From positions 62,001 through 126,000 of the forward strand of contig NZ_WBMS02000026.1 of the NCBI RefSeq assembly GCF_008923205.2: a DNA stretch of 64,000 nt, in the 5' to 3' direction. A program made the translations under genes and the position numbers. Below, in pieces: positions 1-9,008 of the stretch; within the stretch, counting starts at the first letter, position 1; each line of letters opens with the position of its first letter. Source of the stretch: Actinomadura physcomitrii (GTDB taxonomy: Bacteria; Actinomycetota; Actinomycetes; Streptosporangiales; Streptosporangiaceae). The notes beneath the pieces are model-generated. The model was not told where the DNA came from, did no database searches, and saw only the letters and a program-made list of their open reading frames with translations.

Positions 1-316
1 GCAGCAGCGGGTAGGCCAGCGCGCGGAACGTCCGCACCGGCAGCCGGGACGCCAGCCACATCAGCGGCAGGCCGATCACCATCCACACGGCCTGCTTCTG
101 GAACAGCGTGTAGGCGGACCCGGTCTCCTGGAGCTGCTTGACCGACGACGCCGACAGCACCATGGTCAGGCCGAGCGCCAGCAGCATCACCGAGCAGCTC
201 AGCACCATGTAGTAAGAGGTGAGGGGGCGGTCGAGCAGCCCGACCGCGGCGACCACCTGCTCGCGCGGCCCCGCCCGGCGCCTGCGCTCCTCTTCGGCCG
301 GTACGGCGGTGGTCAT
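1..316 (-). CDS. ftsW: FtsW, lipid II polymerase of the divisome (3' part outside window)
   Basis: Only the N-terminal ~105 residues are present; the gene runs off the left edge. FtsW is the SEDS-family glycosyltransferase that polymerises septal peptidoglycan with its partner class B PBP. Seen here: a short charged cytosolic N-terminus, then membrane segments containing LTSYYMVLSCSVMLLALGL and the typical SEDS stretch MVLSASSV, then a second hydrophobic segment beginning QAVWMVIGLPLMWLA. The ATG overlaps the murD stop codon in an ATGA, so translation is probably coupled. Identity rests on this N-terminal pattern plus position directly after murD in the dcw cluster. RodA is the main alternative but would not be expected here. 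Confidence 0.9.
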   Translation of the reverse strand, partial: MTTAVPAEEERRRRAGPREQVVAAVGLLDRPLTSYYMVLSCSVMLLALGLTMVLSASSVKQLQETGSAYTLFQKQAVWMVIGLPLMWLASRLPVRTFRALAYPLL

Positions 317-1740
317 GACGCCCGCGGGTCTCCGGCGGCGAGGCGGCCGACCGCGGCGATGAAGGCGTCGCCGCGGGCCGGGTAGTTGGCGAACATGTCG
401 AAGGAGGCCCCGACGGGGGCGAGCAGCACGGTGTCGCCGGGACGGGCGAGCCCGGCTGCTGCGGTGACGACGCGGTCCATGGCCCCAGTGTCGGTGTCGG
501 CGACGTCGACGACCGGGACATCGGCGGCGTGTCGCGCGAGTGCCTCGGCGATCCGGTGCCGGTCGCGGCCCATGAGCACGGCGCCGCGCAGCCGCCCGGC
601 GCAGGAGCGCACCAGGTCGTCGACGTCCAGGCCCTTGAGCAGCCCGCCGGCGATCCACACGATGGACTCGTAGGCGGCCAGGGACGCCGCTGCGGCGTGC
701 GGCTGGGTCGCCTTGGAGTCGTTGACGTAGGCGACGCCGGCGACGTCGGCGACGTGCTGGATGCGATGCGGGTCGGGCACGAACGAGCGCAGCCCCTCCC
801 GGACGGCCTCGGGCGGCACGCCGAAGGCCCGCGCCAGGCCCGCCGCCGCGAGCGCGTTGGCGACATTGTGCGGGGCGAACGGGCGGACGTCCGCCAGCGC
901 GGCGAGTTCGGCGGCCTCGCTCGCCGGGTCGGCGGTGAAGGCCCGGTCGACCAGCAGCTCCTCGACGACGCCGAGCTCGCCGGGGCGCGGGACGCGCAGC
1001 GTGAACCCGGCCCGCCGCCGGGCGCCCCCGGCGCGTTCGGCCAGGGCCGTCGAGGTGTCGTCGTCGGCGTTGTAGACCGCGACGGTGCCCGGCGCGAAGA
1101 TCTTCGCCTTGGCGGCGACGTAGGCGTCCATGGAGCCGTGCCAGTCGAGGTGGTCGGGCGCGATGTTCAGCACGGCCGCCGCCAGCGGGGCGAGCGAGCT
1201 CGACCAGTGCAGCTGGTAGCTCGAAAGCTCCACCGCCAGCACGTCGTACTCCTCGGCGACGGCTTCCACGATGGGCGTGCCGACGTTGCCGACGGCGAGC
1301 GCCTTGTGCCCGGCGGCCGTGAGCATGCACGCCAGCATCCGGACGACGGTCGTCTTGCCGTCGGTGCCGGTGACGGCCAGCCACGGTGCGGCGTCCTCCG
1401 GACGCAGCCGCCAGGCCAGCTCCACCTCGCCGATGATCTCGACCCCGGCCGCCGCGGCGGCGGCGAGCAGCGGCGCGTCCGGCCGCCAGCCCGGCGAGGT
1501 GACGACGAGGCCGGTGCCCTCCGGGAGGGTCTCGCCGTCGCCGAGCCGGACCGCGACGCCGCGCTCCTCCAGCTCGGCGGCCCGCGCGCGCTGCTCGTCG
1601 CCGTCGCGGGCGTCGACGGCCGTGACGCGGGCGCCGCGCGCGGCGAGCACGCGCGCGGCGGCCCGGCCGGACACGCCGAGCCCGGCGACGCAGACCGGCA
1701 GGCCGTCCCAGGGACTCGTCGTCACTTCTTCGGCATCCAT
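313..1740 (-). CDS. murD: UDP-N-acetylmuramoyl-L-alanine--D-glutamate ligase
   Basis: Cytoplasmic ATP-dependent ligase adding D-Glu to UDP-MurNAc-L-Ala. The N-terminal Rossmann domain shows VAGLGVSGRAAARVLAARG, the central ATP-binding domain has the P-loop GTDGKTT, and HRIQHVADV and NDSKATQP mark the Mur-ligase C-terminal region; about 475 residues, normal for the family. Two starts are possible: ATG at 1740, overlapping mraY by 19 bases, or GTG at 1725, which makes a GTGA overlap with the mraY stop. Neither has a strong Shine-Dalgarno. The stop overlaps the ftsW start. It belongs to the mraZ-to-ftsW transcription unit. Confidence 0.95.
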   Translation of the reverse strand: MDAEEVTTSPWDGLPVCVAGLGVSGRAAARVLAARGARVTAVDARDGDEQRARAAELEERGVAVRLGDGETLPEGTGLVVTSPGWRPDAPLLAAAAAAGVEIIGEVELAWRLRPEDAAPWLAVTGTDGKTTVVRMLACMLTAAGHKALAVGNVGTPIVEAVAEEYDVLAVELSSYQLHWSSSLAPLAAAVLNIAPDHLDWHGSMDAYVAAKAKIFAPGTVAVYNADDDTSTALAERAGGARRRAGFTLRVPRPGELGVVEELLVDRAFTADPASEAAELAALADVRPFAPHNVANALAAAGLARAFGVPPEAVREGLRSFVPDPHRIQHVADVAGVAYVNDSKATQPHAAAASLAAYESIVWIAGGLLKGLDVDDLVRSCAGRLRGAVLMGRDRHRIAEALARHAADVPVVDVADTDTGAMDRVVTAAAGLARPGDTVLLAPVGASFDMFANYPARGDAFIAAVGRLAAGDPRAS

Positions 1741-2780
1741 TCCAGGTAGAAGATCCCGATCCCGATCCCGACGAACAGCGCCGACATCAGCCAGAACCGC
1801 ACGACGATGGTGGTCTCCGCCCAGCCGGACAGCTCGAAGTGGTGCTGCAGCGGCGCCATCTTGAACACCCGTTTCTTGGTCATCTTGAACCCGCCGACCT
1901 GGATGATCACCGACAGGGTGATCATCACGATCAGGCCGCACAGGATGGCCAGCAGGAACTGGGTGCGGGTGAGGATCGCGAGGCCGACCAGCACACCGCC
2001 GAGGGCCAGCGAGCCGGTGTCGCCCATGAAGATCTTCGCGGGCGGGGCGTTCCACCACAGGAAGCCGAACACGCCGCCGAGCACGGCCGCGGCCACCACC
2101 GCGAGGTCCAGGGGGTCGCGGACGTTGTAGCAGTTGGGGGCGAGGGCGGCGGCGCAGGAGTTGCGCAGCTGCCAGTTGCCGATGACCACGTAGGCGGCCA
2201 GCACCATGCCGGCGGGGCCCGCCGCCAGGCCGTCCAGGCCGTCGGTGAGGTTCACGCCGTTGGACATCGCCGCGATCAGCAGCAGCGCCCAGACGACGAA
2301 CAGGTAGGGGCCGATCGAGGGGCCGAAGTCGCGCAGGAAGGACAGGTGGGGGTCGGCGGGGGTGATGTCGTAGCCGTTGGGGAAGTTCAGCGAGGCGACC
2401 GCGAAGACCACCCCGACGAGGATGATGCCGATCATCTTGGCGCCGCTGCGCAGGCCGAGGCTGCGCTGCTTGAACACCTTGATGAAGTCGTCGACGAAGC
2501 CGACGAACCCGAGACCGGTCATCAGGAACAGCACCAGCACGCCGGAGATCGTGGGGGCCTCTCCGGTGACCAGGTGCGCGACCGCGTAGCCGAACAGCGA
2601 CCCGACGATGAAGACGGTGCCGCCCATGGTGGGGGTGCCGCGCTTGGTGAGGTGGGCCTCGGGGCCCTCGTCCCGGATCATCTGGCCGTAGCCGAGCCGG
2701 TTGACGATCCGGATCCACACGGGGGTGCCGACCATGACGAACACCAGCGCGAACCCGGCCGCGATGAGGATGTTGGTCAT
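1722..2780 (-). CDS. mraY: phospho-N-acetylmuramoyl-pentapeptide transferase
   Basis: Integral membrane enzyme that transfers phospho-MurNAc-pentapeptide from UDP to undecaprenyl phosphate, giving lipid I. The 352-residue product has about ten hydrophobic segments and the MraY landmarks: GTPTMGG near the N-terminus, the Asp pair in GFVDDFIKV, NGVNLTDGLDGLA, FMGDTGSLALGG and the histidine cluster APLQHHFELSGW close to the C-terminus. The ATG shares an ATGA with the murF stop, and the 3' end overlaps murD. Length and motif order are fully typical, with no sign of disruption. Confidence 0.97.
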   Translation of the reverse strand: MTNILIAAGFALVFVMVGTPVWIRIVNRLGYGQMIRDEGPEAHLTKRGTPTMGGTVFIVGSLFGYAVAHLVTGEAPTISGVLVLFLMTGLGFVGFVDDFIKVFKQRSLGLRSGAKMIGIILVGVVFAVASLNFPNGYDITPADPHLSFLRDFGPSIGPYLFVVWALLLIAAMSNGVNLTDGLDGLAAGPAGMVLAAYVVIGNWQLRNSCAAALAPNCYNVRDPLDLAVVAAAVLGGVFGFLWWNAPPAKIFMGDTGSLALGGVLVGLAILTRTQFLLAILCGLIVMITLSVIIQVGGFKMTKKRVFKMAPLQHHFELSGWAETTIVVRFWLMSALFVGIGIGIFYLEWMPKK

Positions 2781-4201
2781 CGACCGGCCTCCGCGCCGGG
2801 CCCGCCGGGCCCGTCCGGGCGGCCGTCCGGCGCCAGCAGCGCCTCGGCGACCCGTTCCAGCCCGGCGACCCGGGAGCCCTTCACCAGCACGACGTCCCGC
2901 GGCGCGAGCCGCTCGCTGAGCGCGGCCACCGCCGCGCCGACGTCATCCACCTGCACGCACTCTCCCGTCCATGACGCCACCTGCGCGGCACCTTCGGCCA
3001 TCGCCGCCGCGTTCGCGCCGACGACGACGAGGCCGTCCAGCCCGCTGCGCGCGGCGTGCCGCCCGATCCTGGCATGTTCCGCGGCGGACGAACCTCCTAG
3101 TTCGGCCATTTCGCCCAGCACCGCGTACGCGCGCCGGCCGCGGGCCATGTGCGCGAGCACGTCGATCGCGGCCCGCGTCGAGTCCGGATTGGCGTTGTAG
3201 GCGTCGTTCACCACCGTCACCCCGTCGGCCCGCTCGGCGACCTCCATCCGCCACCGGCTGGCCGGCTCCGCCTCCGACAGCCCCGCGGCGATCTCCGCCA
3301 CCGGCAGGCCCGCCGCGCGCGCCGCCGCCGCCGCGGCCAGCGCGTTCGCCACCGCGTGCGACCCGTACAGCCGCAGCGCCACCGGCGCCGAGCCCTCCGG
3401 CGTCACCAGCGTGAACCGGCCCCGGCCCCGCTCGTCGAGCGTCTCGTCCACCGCGCGGACCGCCGCGCCCTCCGACCGGCCGAACGTCACGACCTCGCCC
3501 GCCGTGCGCGACGCCATGGCGCTCACCAGCGGGTCGTCGGCGTTGAGCACGGCGGTGCCGCCGGGACGCAGCGCCTCCACCATCTCGCCCTTCGCCCGCG
3601 CGATCGCCTCCCGGCCGCCGAACTCGCCCATGTGCGCGGTGCCGACGTTCAGCACCACGCCCACGTCGGGAGGCGCGATCCGGGTCAGGTAGGCGATGTG
3701 GCCGATGCCGCGCGCGCCCATCTCCAGCACCAGGAACCGGGTCCCGGCGTCGGCGCGCAGCACCGTCAGCGGCAGCCCGATCTCGTTGTTGAACGAGCCC
3801 GGCGGCCACACCGCCGGCCCCGCCCGCCCGACGATCTGCGCGATCAGGTCCTTGGTGGAGGTCTTGCCCGCCGATCCGGTGACCGCGACGACGGTCGTGT
3901 CCGGCAGCCGGGCCAGCACCCCGCCGGCGAGCCGGCCGAGCGCCTCCCGCACGTCGTCGACCAGCACGGCCGGGCCGCCCACCGGACGCTGCGCCAGCAC
4001 CGCCGCGGCCCCGGCCGCCAGCGCCGCGGCGGCGAAGTCGTGCCCGTCCGCGCGCTCGCCCTTGAACGCCGCGAACAGCGCCCCGGGCTCCACCGCGCGG
4101 GAGTCGATGACCACGGGACCGCCGGCCACGGCGTCCGGGGGCGCCCCGTCGAGGGTGCCCCCCGTGATCTCCGCGATCACCGACAGCGGAAGTGGGATCA
4201 C
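2777..4201 (-). CDS. murF: UDP-MurNAc-tripeptide--D-alanyl-D-alanine ligase
   Basis: Adds D-Ala-D-Ala to the UDP-MurNAc-tripeptide in the cytoplasm. The 474-residue protein has the three Mur-ligase domains: N-terminal substrate domain, P-loop VTGSAGKTSTKD, NNEIGLPLTVL, and the DAYNANPDS motif of the C-terminal region typical of MurF. The GTG start lies 18 bases after the murE stop. The first reading, VIPLPLSVIAEITGG, matches the usual MurF N-terminus. The stop overlaps the mraY start (ATGA). Confidence 0.95.
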   Translation of the reverse strand: MIPLPLSVIAEITGGTLDGAPPDAVAGGPVVIDSRAVEPGALFAAFKGERADGHDFAAAALAAGAAAVLAQRPVGGPAVLVDDVREALGRLAGGVLARLPDTTVVAVTGSAGKTSTKDLIAQIVGRAGPAVWPPGSFNNEIGLPLTVLRADAGTRFLVLEMGARGIGHIAYLTRIAPPDVGVVLNVGTAHMGEFGGREAIARAKGEMVEALRPGGTAVLNADDPLVSAMASRTAGEVVTFGRSEGAAVRAVDETLDERGRGRFTLVTPEGSAPVALRLYGSHAVANALAAAAAARAAGLPVAEIAAGLSEAEPASRWRMEVAERADGVTVVNDAYNANPDSTRAAIDVLAHMARGRRAYAVLGEMAELGGSSAAEHARIGRHAARSGLDGLVVVGANAAAMAEGAAQVASWTGECVQVDDVGAAVAALSERLAPRDVVLVKGSRVAGLERVAEALLAPDGRPDGPGGPGAEAGR

Positions 4202-4219
4202 GCCTTCGTCCCGTCCCCT

Positions 4220-5749
4220 CTACTTCGCTTCCCGAGGCGCGGCACGGCGCAGCGCCTCCCGGACGACCTCGCGGTCGTCGAACGGCTGCACCTCGCCGGC
4301 CGCGTACTGGCCCTGCTCGTGTCCCTTGCCCGCGACGACGAGGACATCGCCGCGGCGGGCCCGGCCGACGGCCAGCGCGATGGCGGCGGCGCGGTCGGGC
4401 TCCACGACGATGTGCGCCCGGTGCCGCTGCGGCACCTTGAGCCCGCCCTCGACCATAGCGGCGAGGATCGCGAGCGGATCTTCGGACCTCGGGTTGTCGT
4501 TGGTGAAATACGCCATGTCGGCCAGCCGCGCCGCCGCCTCGCCCATCAGCGGCCGCTTGCCGCGGTCGCGGTCGCCGCCGCAGCCGAGCACCACCGCGAG
4601 CGTCCCCTCGGTGACCGGGCGCAGCGCCGTCAGCACCGCCTCGACCGCGCCGGGCTTGTGCGAGTAGTCGACGAGCGCGACGAAGTCCTGGCCCTCGTCG
4701 ACCCGCTCCAGCCTGCCGGGCACGCCCGCCAGCGACGCGACGCCGTGCACCGCCGCGTCCAGCCGCAGCCCCGCCTCGACCAGCGCGACGATCGCGGCGA
4801 GCGCGTTCGCGACGTTGAACGGCCCGGCCAGCCGCACCGAGGCGTCGGCCTCCACGCCGCCCGGCCCGACGACGCGGAACACGCTGCCGTCCGCGCCGAC
4901 CCGCACGTCCTCGGCCCGCCAGTCCGCCGCCGGGTCGCCGGACGCCGAGAACGTCGTCATCGGGATCCGGGCGAGCCCCAGCAGCTCGCGGCCGTAGTGG
5001 TCGTCGAGGTTCACCACCCCGACCCGCGCGTACTCCGGCGTGAACAGCCGCGCCTTCGCCAGGAAGTAGTCCTGCATCGTCGGGTGGTAGTCCAGGTGGT
5101 CCTGCGACAGGTTCGTGAAGACGGCGACGTCGTAGTGCGCGCCCCCGACCCGGCCCTGCACCAGCGCGTGGCTGGACACCTCCATCGCCGCGGCGCCGAC
5201 GCCGCGCTCGCGCATCATCGCCAGCAGCGCGTGCAGATCCGTCGCCTCCGGCGTGGTCAGCGCGCTCGGCACCCGCTCGTCGGCGACCCGGATCTCCACA
5301 CCGCCGACCAGCCCGGTCGTGATGCCCGCGGCCCGCAGCCCCGCCTCGACCAGGAACGCCGTGGTGCTCTTGCCGCTGGTGCCGGTGATGCCGATGAGCG
5401 TGATGTCGCGCCCCGGCTCCCCGTACACCCAGGCGGCCGCCTCGCCGAGCCGCGCCCGCACGTCGGCGACCACCAGGACGGGCAGGCCCGTCGCCGCGGC
5501 GCGGCCCCGGCCCGCCGCGTCGGTGAGGATCGCGACCGCGCCCGCCGCGGCGGCCTGCGCGCAGAACTCGGCGCCGTGCGTGCGGGTGCCGGGCAGCGCC
5601 GCGTACACGTCGCCGGGCCGCACCGCGCGCGAGTCGTGCGTGATCCCGGTGACCTGCGCGCCGCCCCGGTCGTCCCGGTCGCCCCGTCCGATGCCGAGAG
5701 TCGCCGCGAGCCCGTCCAGCGGACGGGCCTGTGCAGTGGTCGGACGCAT
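4220..5749 (-). CDS. murE: UDP-MurNAc-L-alanyl-D-glutamate--meso-DAP ligase
   Basis: Third-residue-adding Mur ligase of about 509 residues. The P-loop ITGTSGKSTTAF is present, and the motif DNPRSEDP marks the meso-diaminopimelate-specific enzymes rather than the lysine-adding ones, so the predicted wall chemotype is meso-DAP. The start is chosen at ATG 5749 (MRPTTAQARPLDG), preceded by AAAGAACC. An in-frame start further upstream at 5806 would add 19 residues that do not look like MurE. It lies about 80 bases after ftsI and 18 bases before murF. Confidence 0.95.
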   Translation of the reverse strand: MRPTTAQARPLDGLAATLGIGRGDRDDRGGAQVTGITHDSRAVRPGDVYAALPGTRTHGAEFCAQAAAAGAVAILTDAAGRGRAAATGLPVLVVADVRARLGEAAAWVYGEPGRDITLIGITGTSGKSTTAFLVEAGLRAAGITTGLVGGVEIRVADERVPSALTTPEATDLHALLAMMRERGVGAAAMEVSSHALVQGRVGGAHYDVAVFTNLSQDHLDYHPTMQDYFLAKARLFTPEYARVGVVNLDDHYGRELLGLARIPMTTFSASGDPAADWRAEDVRVGADGSVFRVVGPGGVEADASVRLAGPFNVANALAAIVALVEAGLRLDAAVHGVASLAGVPGRLERVDEGQDFVALVDYSHKPGAVEAVLTALRPVTEGTLAVVLGCGGDRDRGKRPLMGEAAARLADMAYFTNDNPRSEDPLAILAAMVEGGLKVPQRHRAHIVVEPDRAAAIALAVGRARRGDVLVVAGKGHEQGQYAAGEVQPFDDREVVREALRRAAPREAK

Positions 5750-5830
5750 GGCGGTTCTTTCGGTGCCGTTGGGACGGGAACGCTGGTGAACGGATGGTGG
5801 ACTCACGGCGAGTGAGGGTACTCGCTGCGG

Positions 5831-8125
5831 TCAGTCTCGGGCGTAGATCTTGATGATCGGCGATTCGCTCCCCGTCGGCGGGATCTTCTCGGACTGCAGC
5901 GCGAAGCTCATCACGTCGCGGAACACGGGCGCGGCGACGTCGCCACCATAGTGGCTGCCCCGCTTCGGGTCCTGCAGGACGACCTGCACGACCAGCCGCG
6001 GGTCGTCGGCGGGGGCGAACCCGGCGAACGAGGCGGTGTACCCCTTGTAGCAGCCGCAGCCCGCGTCGAAGCGCTGCGCCGTGCCGGTCTTGCCCGCCAC
6101 CCGGTAGCCCTTGATCTGCGCCTTCGGCGCGGTGCCCGCGGCGGTGGTGACGCCCTCCAGCATGTCGCTGATCTGCTTGGCGGTGCCCTGGCTGATCACG
6201 CGGCGCTGCTGCGGGGCGGGCGCCGGGGTGAACTTGTCGTCGGCGCCGACCGTCCCCGCGACCAGGTTCGGCGCGACGCGCACGCCGCCGTTGGCGATGG
6301 TCGCGTAGACGCTCGCCATCTGCACCGCGTTGACCGACACCGTCTGCCCGAACGCGATCGGGTACCGGTCGGTGCCCGACCACTTCGACGGCGGGTTGAG
6401 CAGCCCCGCCGTCTCCCCCGGCAGCGGCAGGCCGGTCTTCTGGCCGAACCCGAAGTCGCGCAGCGTCTGGTAGAGCTGCTCCTCGCTGATGGTCTGGCTG
6501 GCCTCGATGGTGCCGACGTTGCTGGACTTCGCCAGCACCCCGGCGAAGGTCAGATGCTCCACGCCGTGCGGCTCGGAGTCGTGGAACACCACGTCGTACT
6601 TGCGGATCTTGTCCGGGACGGTGAAGGGGGTCTGCGGGGTGACCCCGCCGTGCTCCATGACGGCCGCGGCGGTGACGACCTTGCCGGTGCTGCCCGGCTC
6701 GTAGGCGTCCTGGACCAGCGGGCTGCCCCACACGTCGCGGTCGTCCTCGGTGACGTGGTTGGGGTCGTAGCCGGGCGCCGACGCCATCGCCAGCAGCCGC
6801 CCGGTCCGCGGATCCATGACGATGACGGTGCCGCTGCGCGCGCCGCTCGCCTTGACCTGCTTCTCGATCTCCTCCTGGGCCTTGAACTGCAGGTCCTGCT
6901 GGAGGGTGAGGCGGACGCCGCGGCCGGGGACCGGCGGCTGCTTCTGGTCCTCGCCCATGGGGATGTGCTGGCCCTCGAGGCTGATCTCCACGCGCTGCCA
7001 GCCGTCCTTCCCGGACAGCACGCCGTTCTGCGTGCTCTCGAGGCCGGCGGCCCCCTGTCCCGCACCGTTCACGAAACCTATGACGCTCGCGCCCAGCGAA
7101 CCGTTGGGATACTCCCGGCGATATTCCGGCAAAGTCCCGATGCCCGGGAAGTCCCACGACGTGATGAGCCGGGCCTGGTCGGGGGTGACGCCGTGCGCCA
7201 GCGTGACGAACTGGGTGCCCTTCTTGCTGATCGCCTTCAGCACCGCCTCCGGACTCAGCCCGAGGGTCGGGGCGAGCGCGTTGACGATCGCCTGCCGCTT
7301 GTCCGGCTTGATGAGGTACGGGTCGGCGGTGATCGCGCGGGCCTCCACCGTCACGGCGAGCCAGTTGCCCTGCGCGTCGGTGATCGCGCCGCGGACGGCG
7401 GGCAGCCTCAGCTTCCGCAGCCGCTGGTCCATCGCCTGCTCGCTGTACTTGCCCGACTCGATGGTCTGGAGCTGGACCAGCCGGCCCGCGAACAGCGACA
7501 GCACGAACGCCACGACCAGCAGCCCGGCGTTCAGCCGCTTCATCGGGTCGCGGCGGTGGAAGGGGACGCGCGGGCGGCGCGGGGGCCGCGGCGGGCGGCC
7601 TCCGGAGCCGCCGCCGGGGCGCGGGCCTCGGGGGCCGTCGCGGCGCGGCCCGCCCGTGCGGGCCGGCCCGCCCGGCCGCGCGGTGGGCGCGGTCGTGCGG
7701 AACGCGGCCGTCCGGCTCTTCGCGGACGCCCCGCCCTTGCCGGAGGCGCTCCTGCCCGCCGTGCTCTTGGCCGCCGCGCTCTTGGCCGCCGTGCTCTTGG
7801 CCGCCGCGCTCTTGGCCGCCGCTTTCTTGGCGGCCGTGCTCTTGCCGGACGGCTTCTTCTCCGTGTCCTTCTTACCGGTGCCCTTGCGCGGCTGCGGGAC
7901 GGTGCCGCCGCGGGCCGGGCGGCGGGCGGCGGGACCGCCCTTCTTGCCGGGCCGGCCCGCCGCGTCCGCGCGTCCCGCCTGCGGACGCGGCGGGTTGCCC
8001 GTCTGGCGCCCGGACGCGCGCGCCGCGCCCGGGCCGTTCGTGTCGTCCCGCCCCGCCGAGCCCCGAGCACCGCGTTTCCGGCCGGGCGGCGGCCCTCCGG
8101 ACCCGCGTCCCGGTCCCTTCGTCAC
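5831..8125 (-). CDS. ftsI: Septal class B penicillin-binding protein (FtsI/PBP3)
   Basis: Septal D,D-transpeptidase, 764 residues. The first ~190 residues are a strongly basic, low-complexity cytosolic tail rich in G, P, R, K and A. Residues ~95-126 are AAK-type pentad repeats encoded by 15-bp DNA repeats. One membrane segment follows at ~199-218, then the PBP dimerisation domain and the transpeptidase domain with the active-site SxxK in PGSTGKV, the SSN motif and KTGTAQ. The GTG start has GGGGGA just upstream. The tail is much longer than in most FtsI proteins; an internal Met at ~195 would remove it, but reading frame and Shine-Dalgarno favour the long form. Confidence 0.93.
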   Translation of the reverse strand: MTKGPGRGSGGPPPGRKRGARGSAGRDDTNGPGAARASGRQTGNPPRPQAGRADAAGRPGKKGGPAARRPARGGTVPQPRKGTGKKDTEKKPSGKSTAAKKAAAKSAAAKSTAAKSAAAKSTAGRSASGKGGASAKSRTAAFRTTAPTARPGGPARTGGPRRDGPRGPRPGGGSGGRPPRPPRRPRVPFHRRDPMKRLNAGLLVVAFVLSLFAGRLVQLQTIESGKYSEQAMDQRLRKLRLPAVRGAITDAQGNWLAVTVEARAITADPYLIKPDKRQAIVNALAPTLGLSPEAVLKAISKKGTQFVTLAHGVTPDQARLITSWDFPGIGTLPEYRREYPNGSLGASVIGFVNGAGQGAAGLESTQNGVLSGKDGWQRVEISLEGQHIPMGEDQKQPPVPGRGVRLTLQQDLQFKAQEEIEKQVKASGARSGTVIVMDPRTGRLLAMASAPGYDPNHVTEDDRDVWGSPLVQDAYEPGSTGKVVTAAAVMEHGGVTPQTPFTVPDKIRKYDVVFHDSEPHGVEHLTFAGVLAKSSNVGTIEASQTISEEQLYQTLRDFGFGQKTGLPLPGETAGLLNPPSKWSGTDRYPIAFGQTVSVNAVQMASVYATIANGGVRVAPNLVAGTVGADDKFTPAPAPQQRRVISQGTAKQISDMLEGVTTAAGTAPKAQIKGYRVAGKTGTAQRFDAGCGCYKGYTASFAGFAPADDPRLVVQVVLQDPKRGSHYGGDVAAPVFRDVMSFALQSEKIPPTGSESPIIKIYARD
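7761..7850 (-). repeat. 15-bp tandem repeat inside ftsI (Ala-Lys tail)
   Basis: Six contiguous 15-bp units, alternating GTG/GCG-CTCTTGGCCGCC types on the plus strand, so that pairs form a 30-bp higher-order unit; the last two units are diverged. In frame they encode K-(S/T)-A-A-A-type pentads of the FtsI cytosolic tail. Length variation would change the tail by five residues per unit without a frameshift. Confidence 0.85.
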
Positions 8126-8171
8126 CGCGTCCCCCGCCCCTCGGCGCTCGTACCGTCATGGCCGCCCGGCA

Positions 8172-9008
8172 TCACGGCCGGCCGCTCCCGGTCCCCCGCG
8201 CGGCCGTGTTCCCGTGCCCGGAGCCGTTGCCCCGCGCCGCCCCGTTGCCCTGCGTGGAGCCATTGCCCTGCGCGGAGCCGCCGGAGCCGTTCGCGCCGGA
8301 CGGCGCCGGGACGCCGTCGCCGGGGACCACGGTGCCGGGCACGCCGACAACGGCCGCCGCGCCGGCGGACGCGGTGGCCGACTGCGGGACGGGCCGCAGT
8401 CCCCCCGCGTTCGTCTTGCCCGTGCCGGGGAAGTAGAACCGCGGGTACTTGTTCTGCACCATGCCCTGCGCCTCGGCCTTGCGCGCCAGGTTCTGCGGCG
8501 AGTTCTCCTCCTCGTTCTGCGCCTGCAGCTCCTGGCCCCGCTGGTCGAGCTCCTTGTTCTGCTGCTCGAGCTTGCTGAGCGTGAAGGCGTCCTTCGCCAG
8601 GACGGTGTTGAGCAGCAGCAGGCTCACCAGGGCGCCGCCGAGCAGCGCGATGACGAGCAGGACGAACGGCGCGCGCGGCGGGACGGCGGCCGAGCGCCGG
8701 GCCGGCCGGGACCCGCTCCGCGCCCGGACGGCGGCGGCCGGCGCGTCCCCGCCCGGCGCCTTCGCCGGCGGCGCCTTCGCCGGCGATGCCTTCTTCGCCG
8801 GGGCCCGCTTCGGCGCGGCGGGCTCGGGCGGGGCGCCCCTGCGCGGCCGGGCCTTGGCCGGAGCGGCCGCGCCCTTCGCACCCTTCGCCGGGCGGCGCGG
8901 CGGCGCGGCGCGGCCCGCGGCGGCGTCGGCGTCGGCCGGGCGGTCCGGGTCGGGCCTCTTCTTCTTCGCGGGCGCGGTGGCCGGCGGGCGTCGGCTCGTC
9001 GTCGTCAT
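8172..9008 (-). CDS. ftsL: FtsL-like septum formation protein
   Basis: Bitopic division protein between rsmH and ftsI, the usual place of ftsL in actinobacteria. The 278 residues comprise a cytosolic tail of ~100 residues rich in A, P and K (for example PAKKASPAKAPPAKAPGG), one membrane segment (PFVLLVIALLGGALVSLLLL), a short coiled coil (LSKLEQQNKELDQRGQELQ) and a low-complexity Gly/Asn/Ser-rich extracytoplasmic tail. FtsL normally bridges FtsI/FtsW to other divisome proteins. Sequence conservation is low, so the name rests on topology and position. The ATG overlaps the rsmH stop (ATGA). Confidence 0.8.
   Translation of the reverse strand: MTTTSRRPPATAPAKKKRPDPDRPADADAAAGRAAPPRRPAKGAKGAAAPAKARPRRGAPPEPAAPKRAPAKKASPAKAPPAKAPGGDAPAAAVRARSGSRPARRSAAVPPRAPFVLLVIALLGGALVSLLLLNTVLAKDAFTLSKLEQQNKELDQRGQELQAQNEEENSPQNLARKAEAQGMVQNKYPRFYFPGTGKTNAGGLRPVPQSATASAGAAAVVGVPGTVVPGDGVPAPSGANGSGGSAQGNGSTQGNGAARGNGSGHGNTAARGTGSGRP

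Noticed and set aside
2943..7157. Open frame of more than 1400 codons on the minus strand across murF/murE/ftsI
   Set aside because: It is out of frame with three well-supported genes and reads as Arg/Gly/Pro-rich text, a by-product of high G+C.
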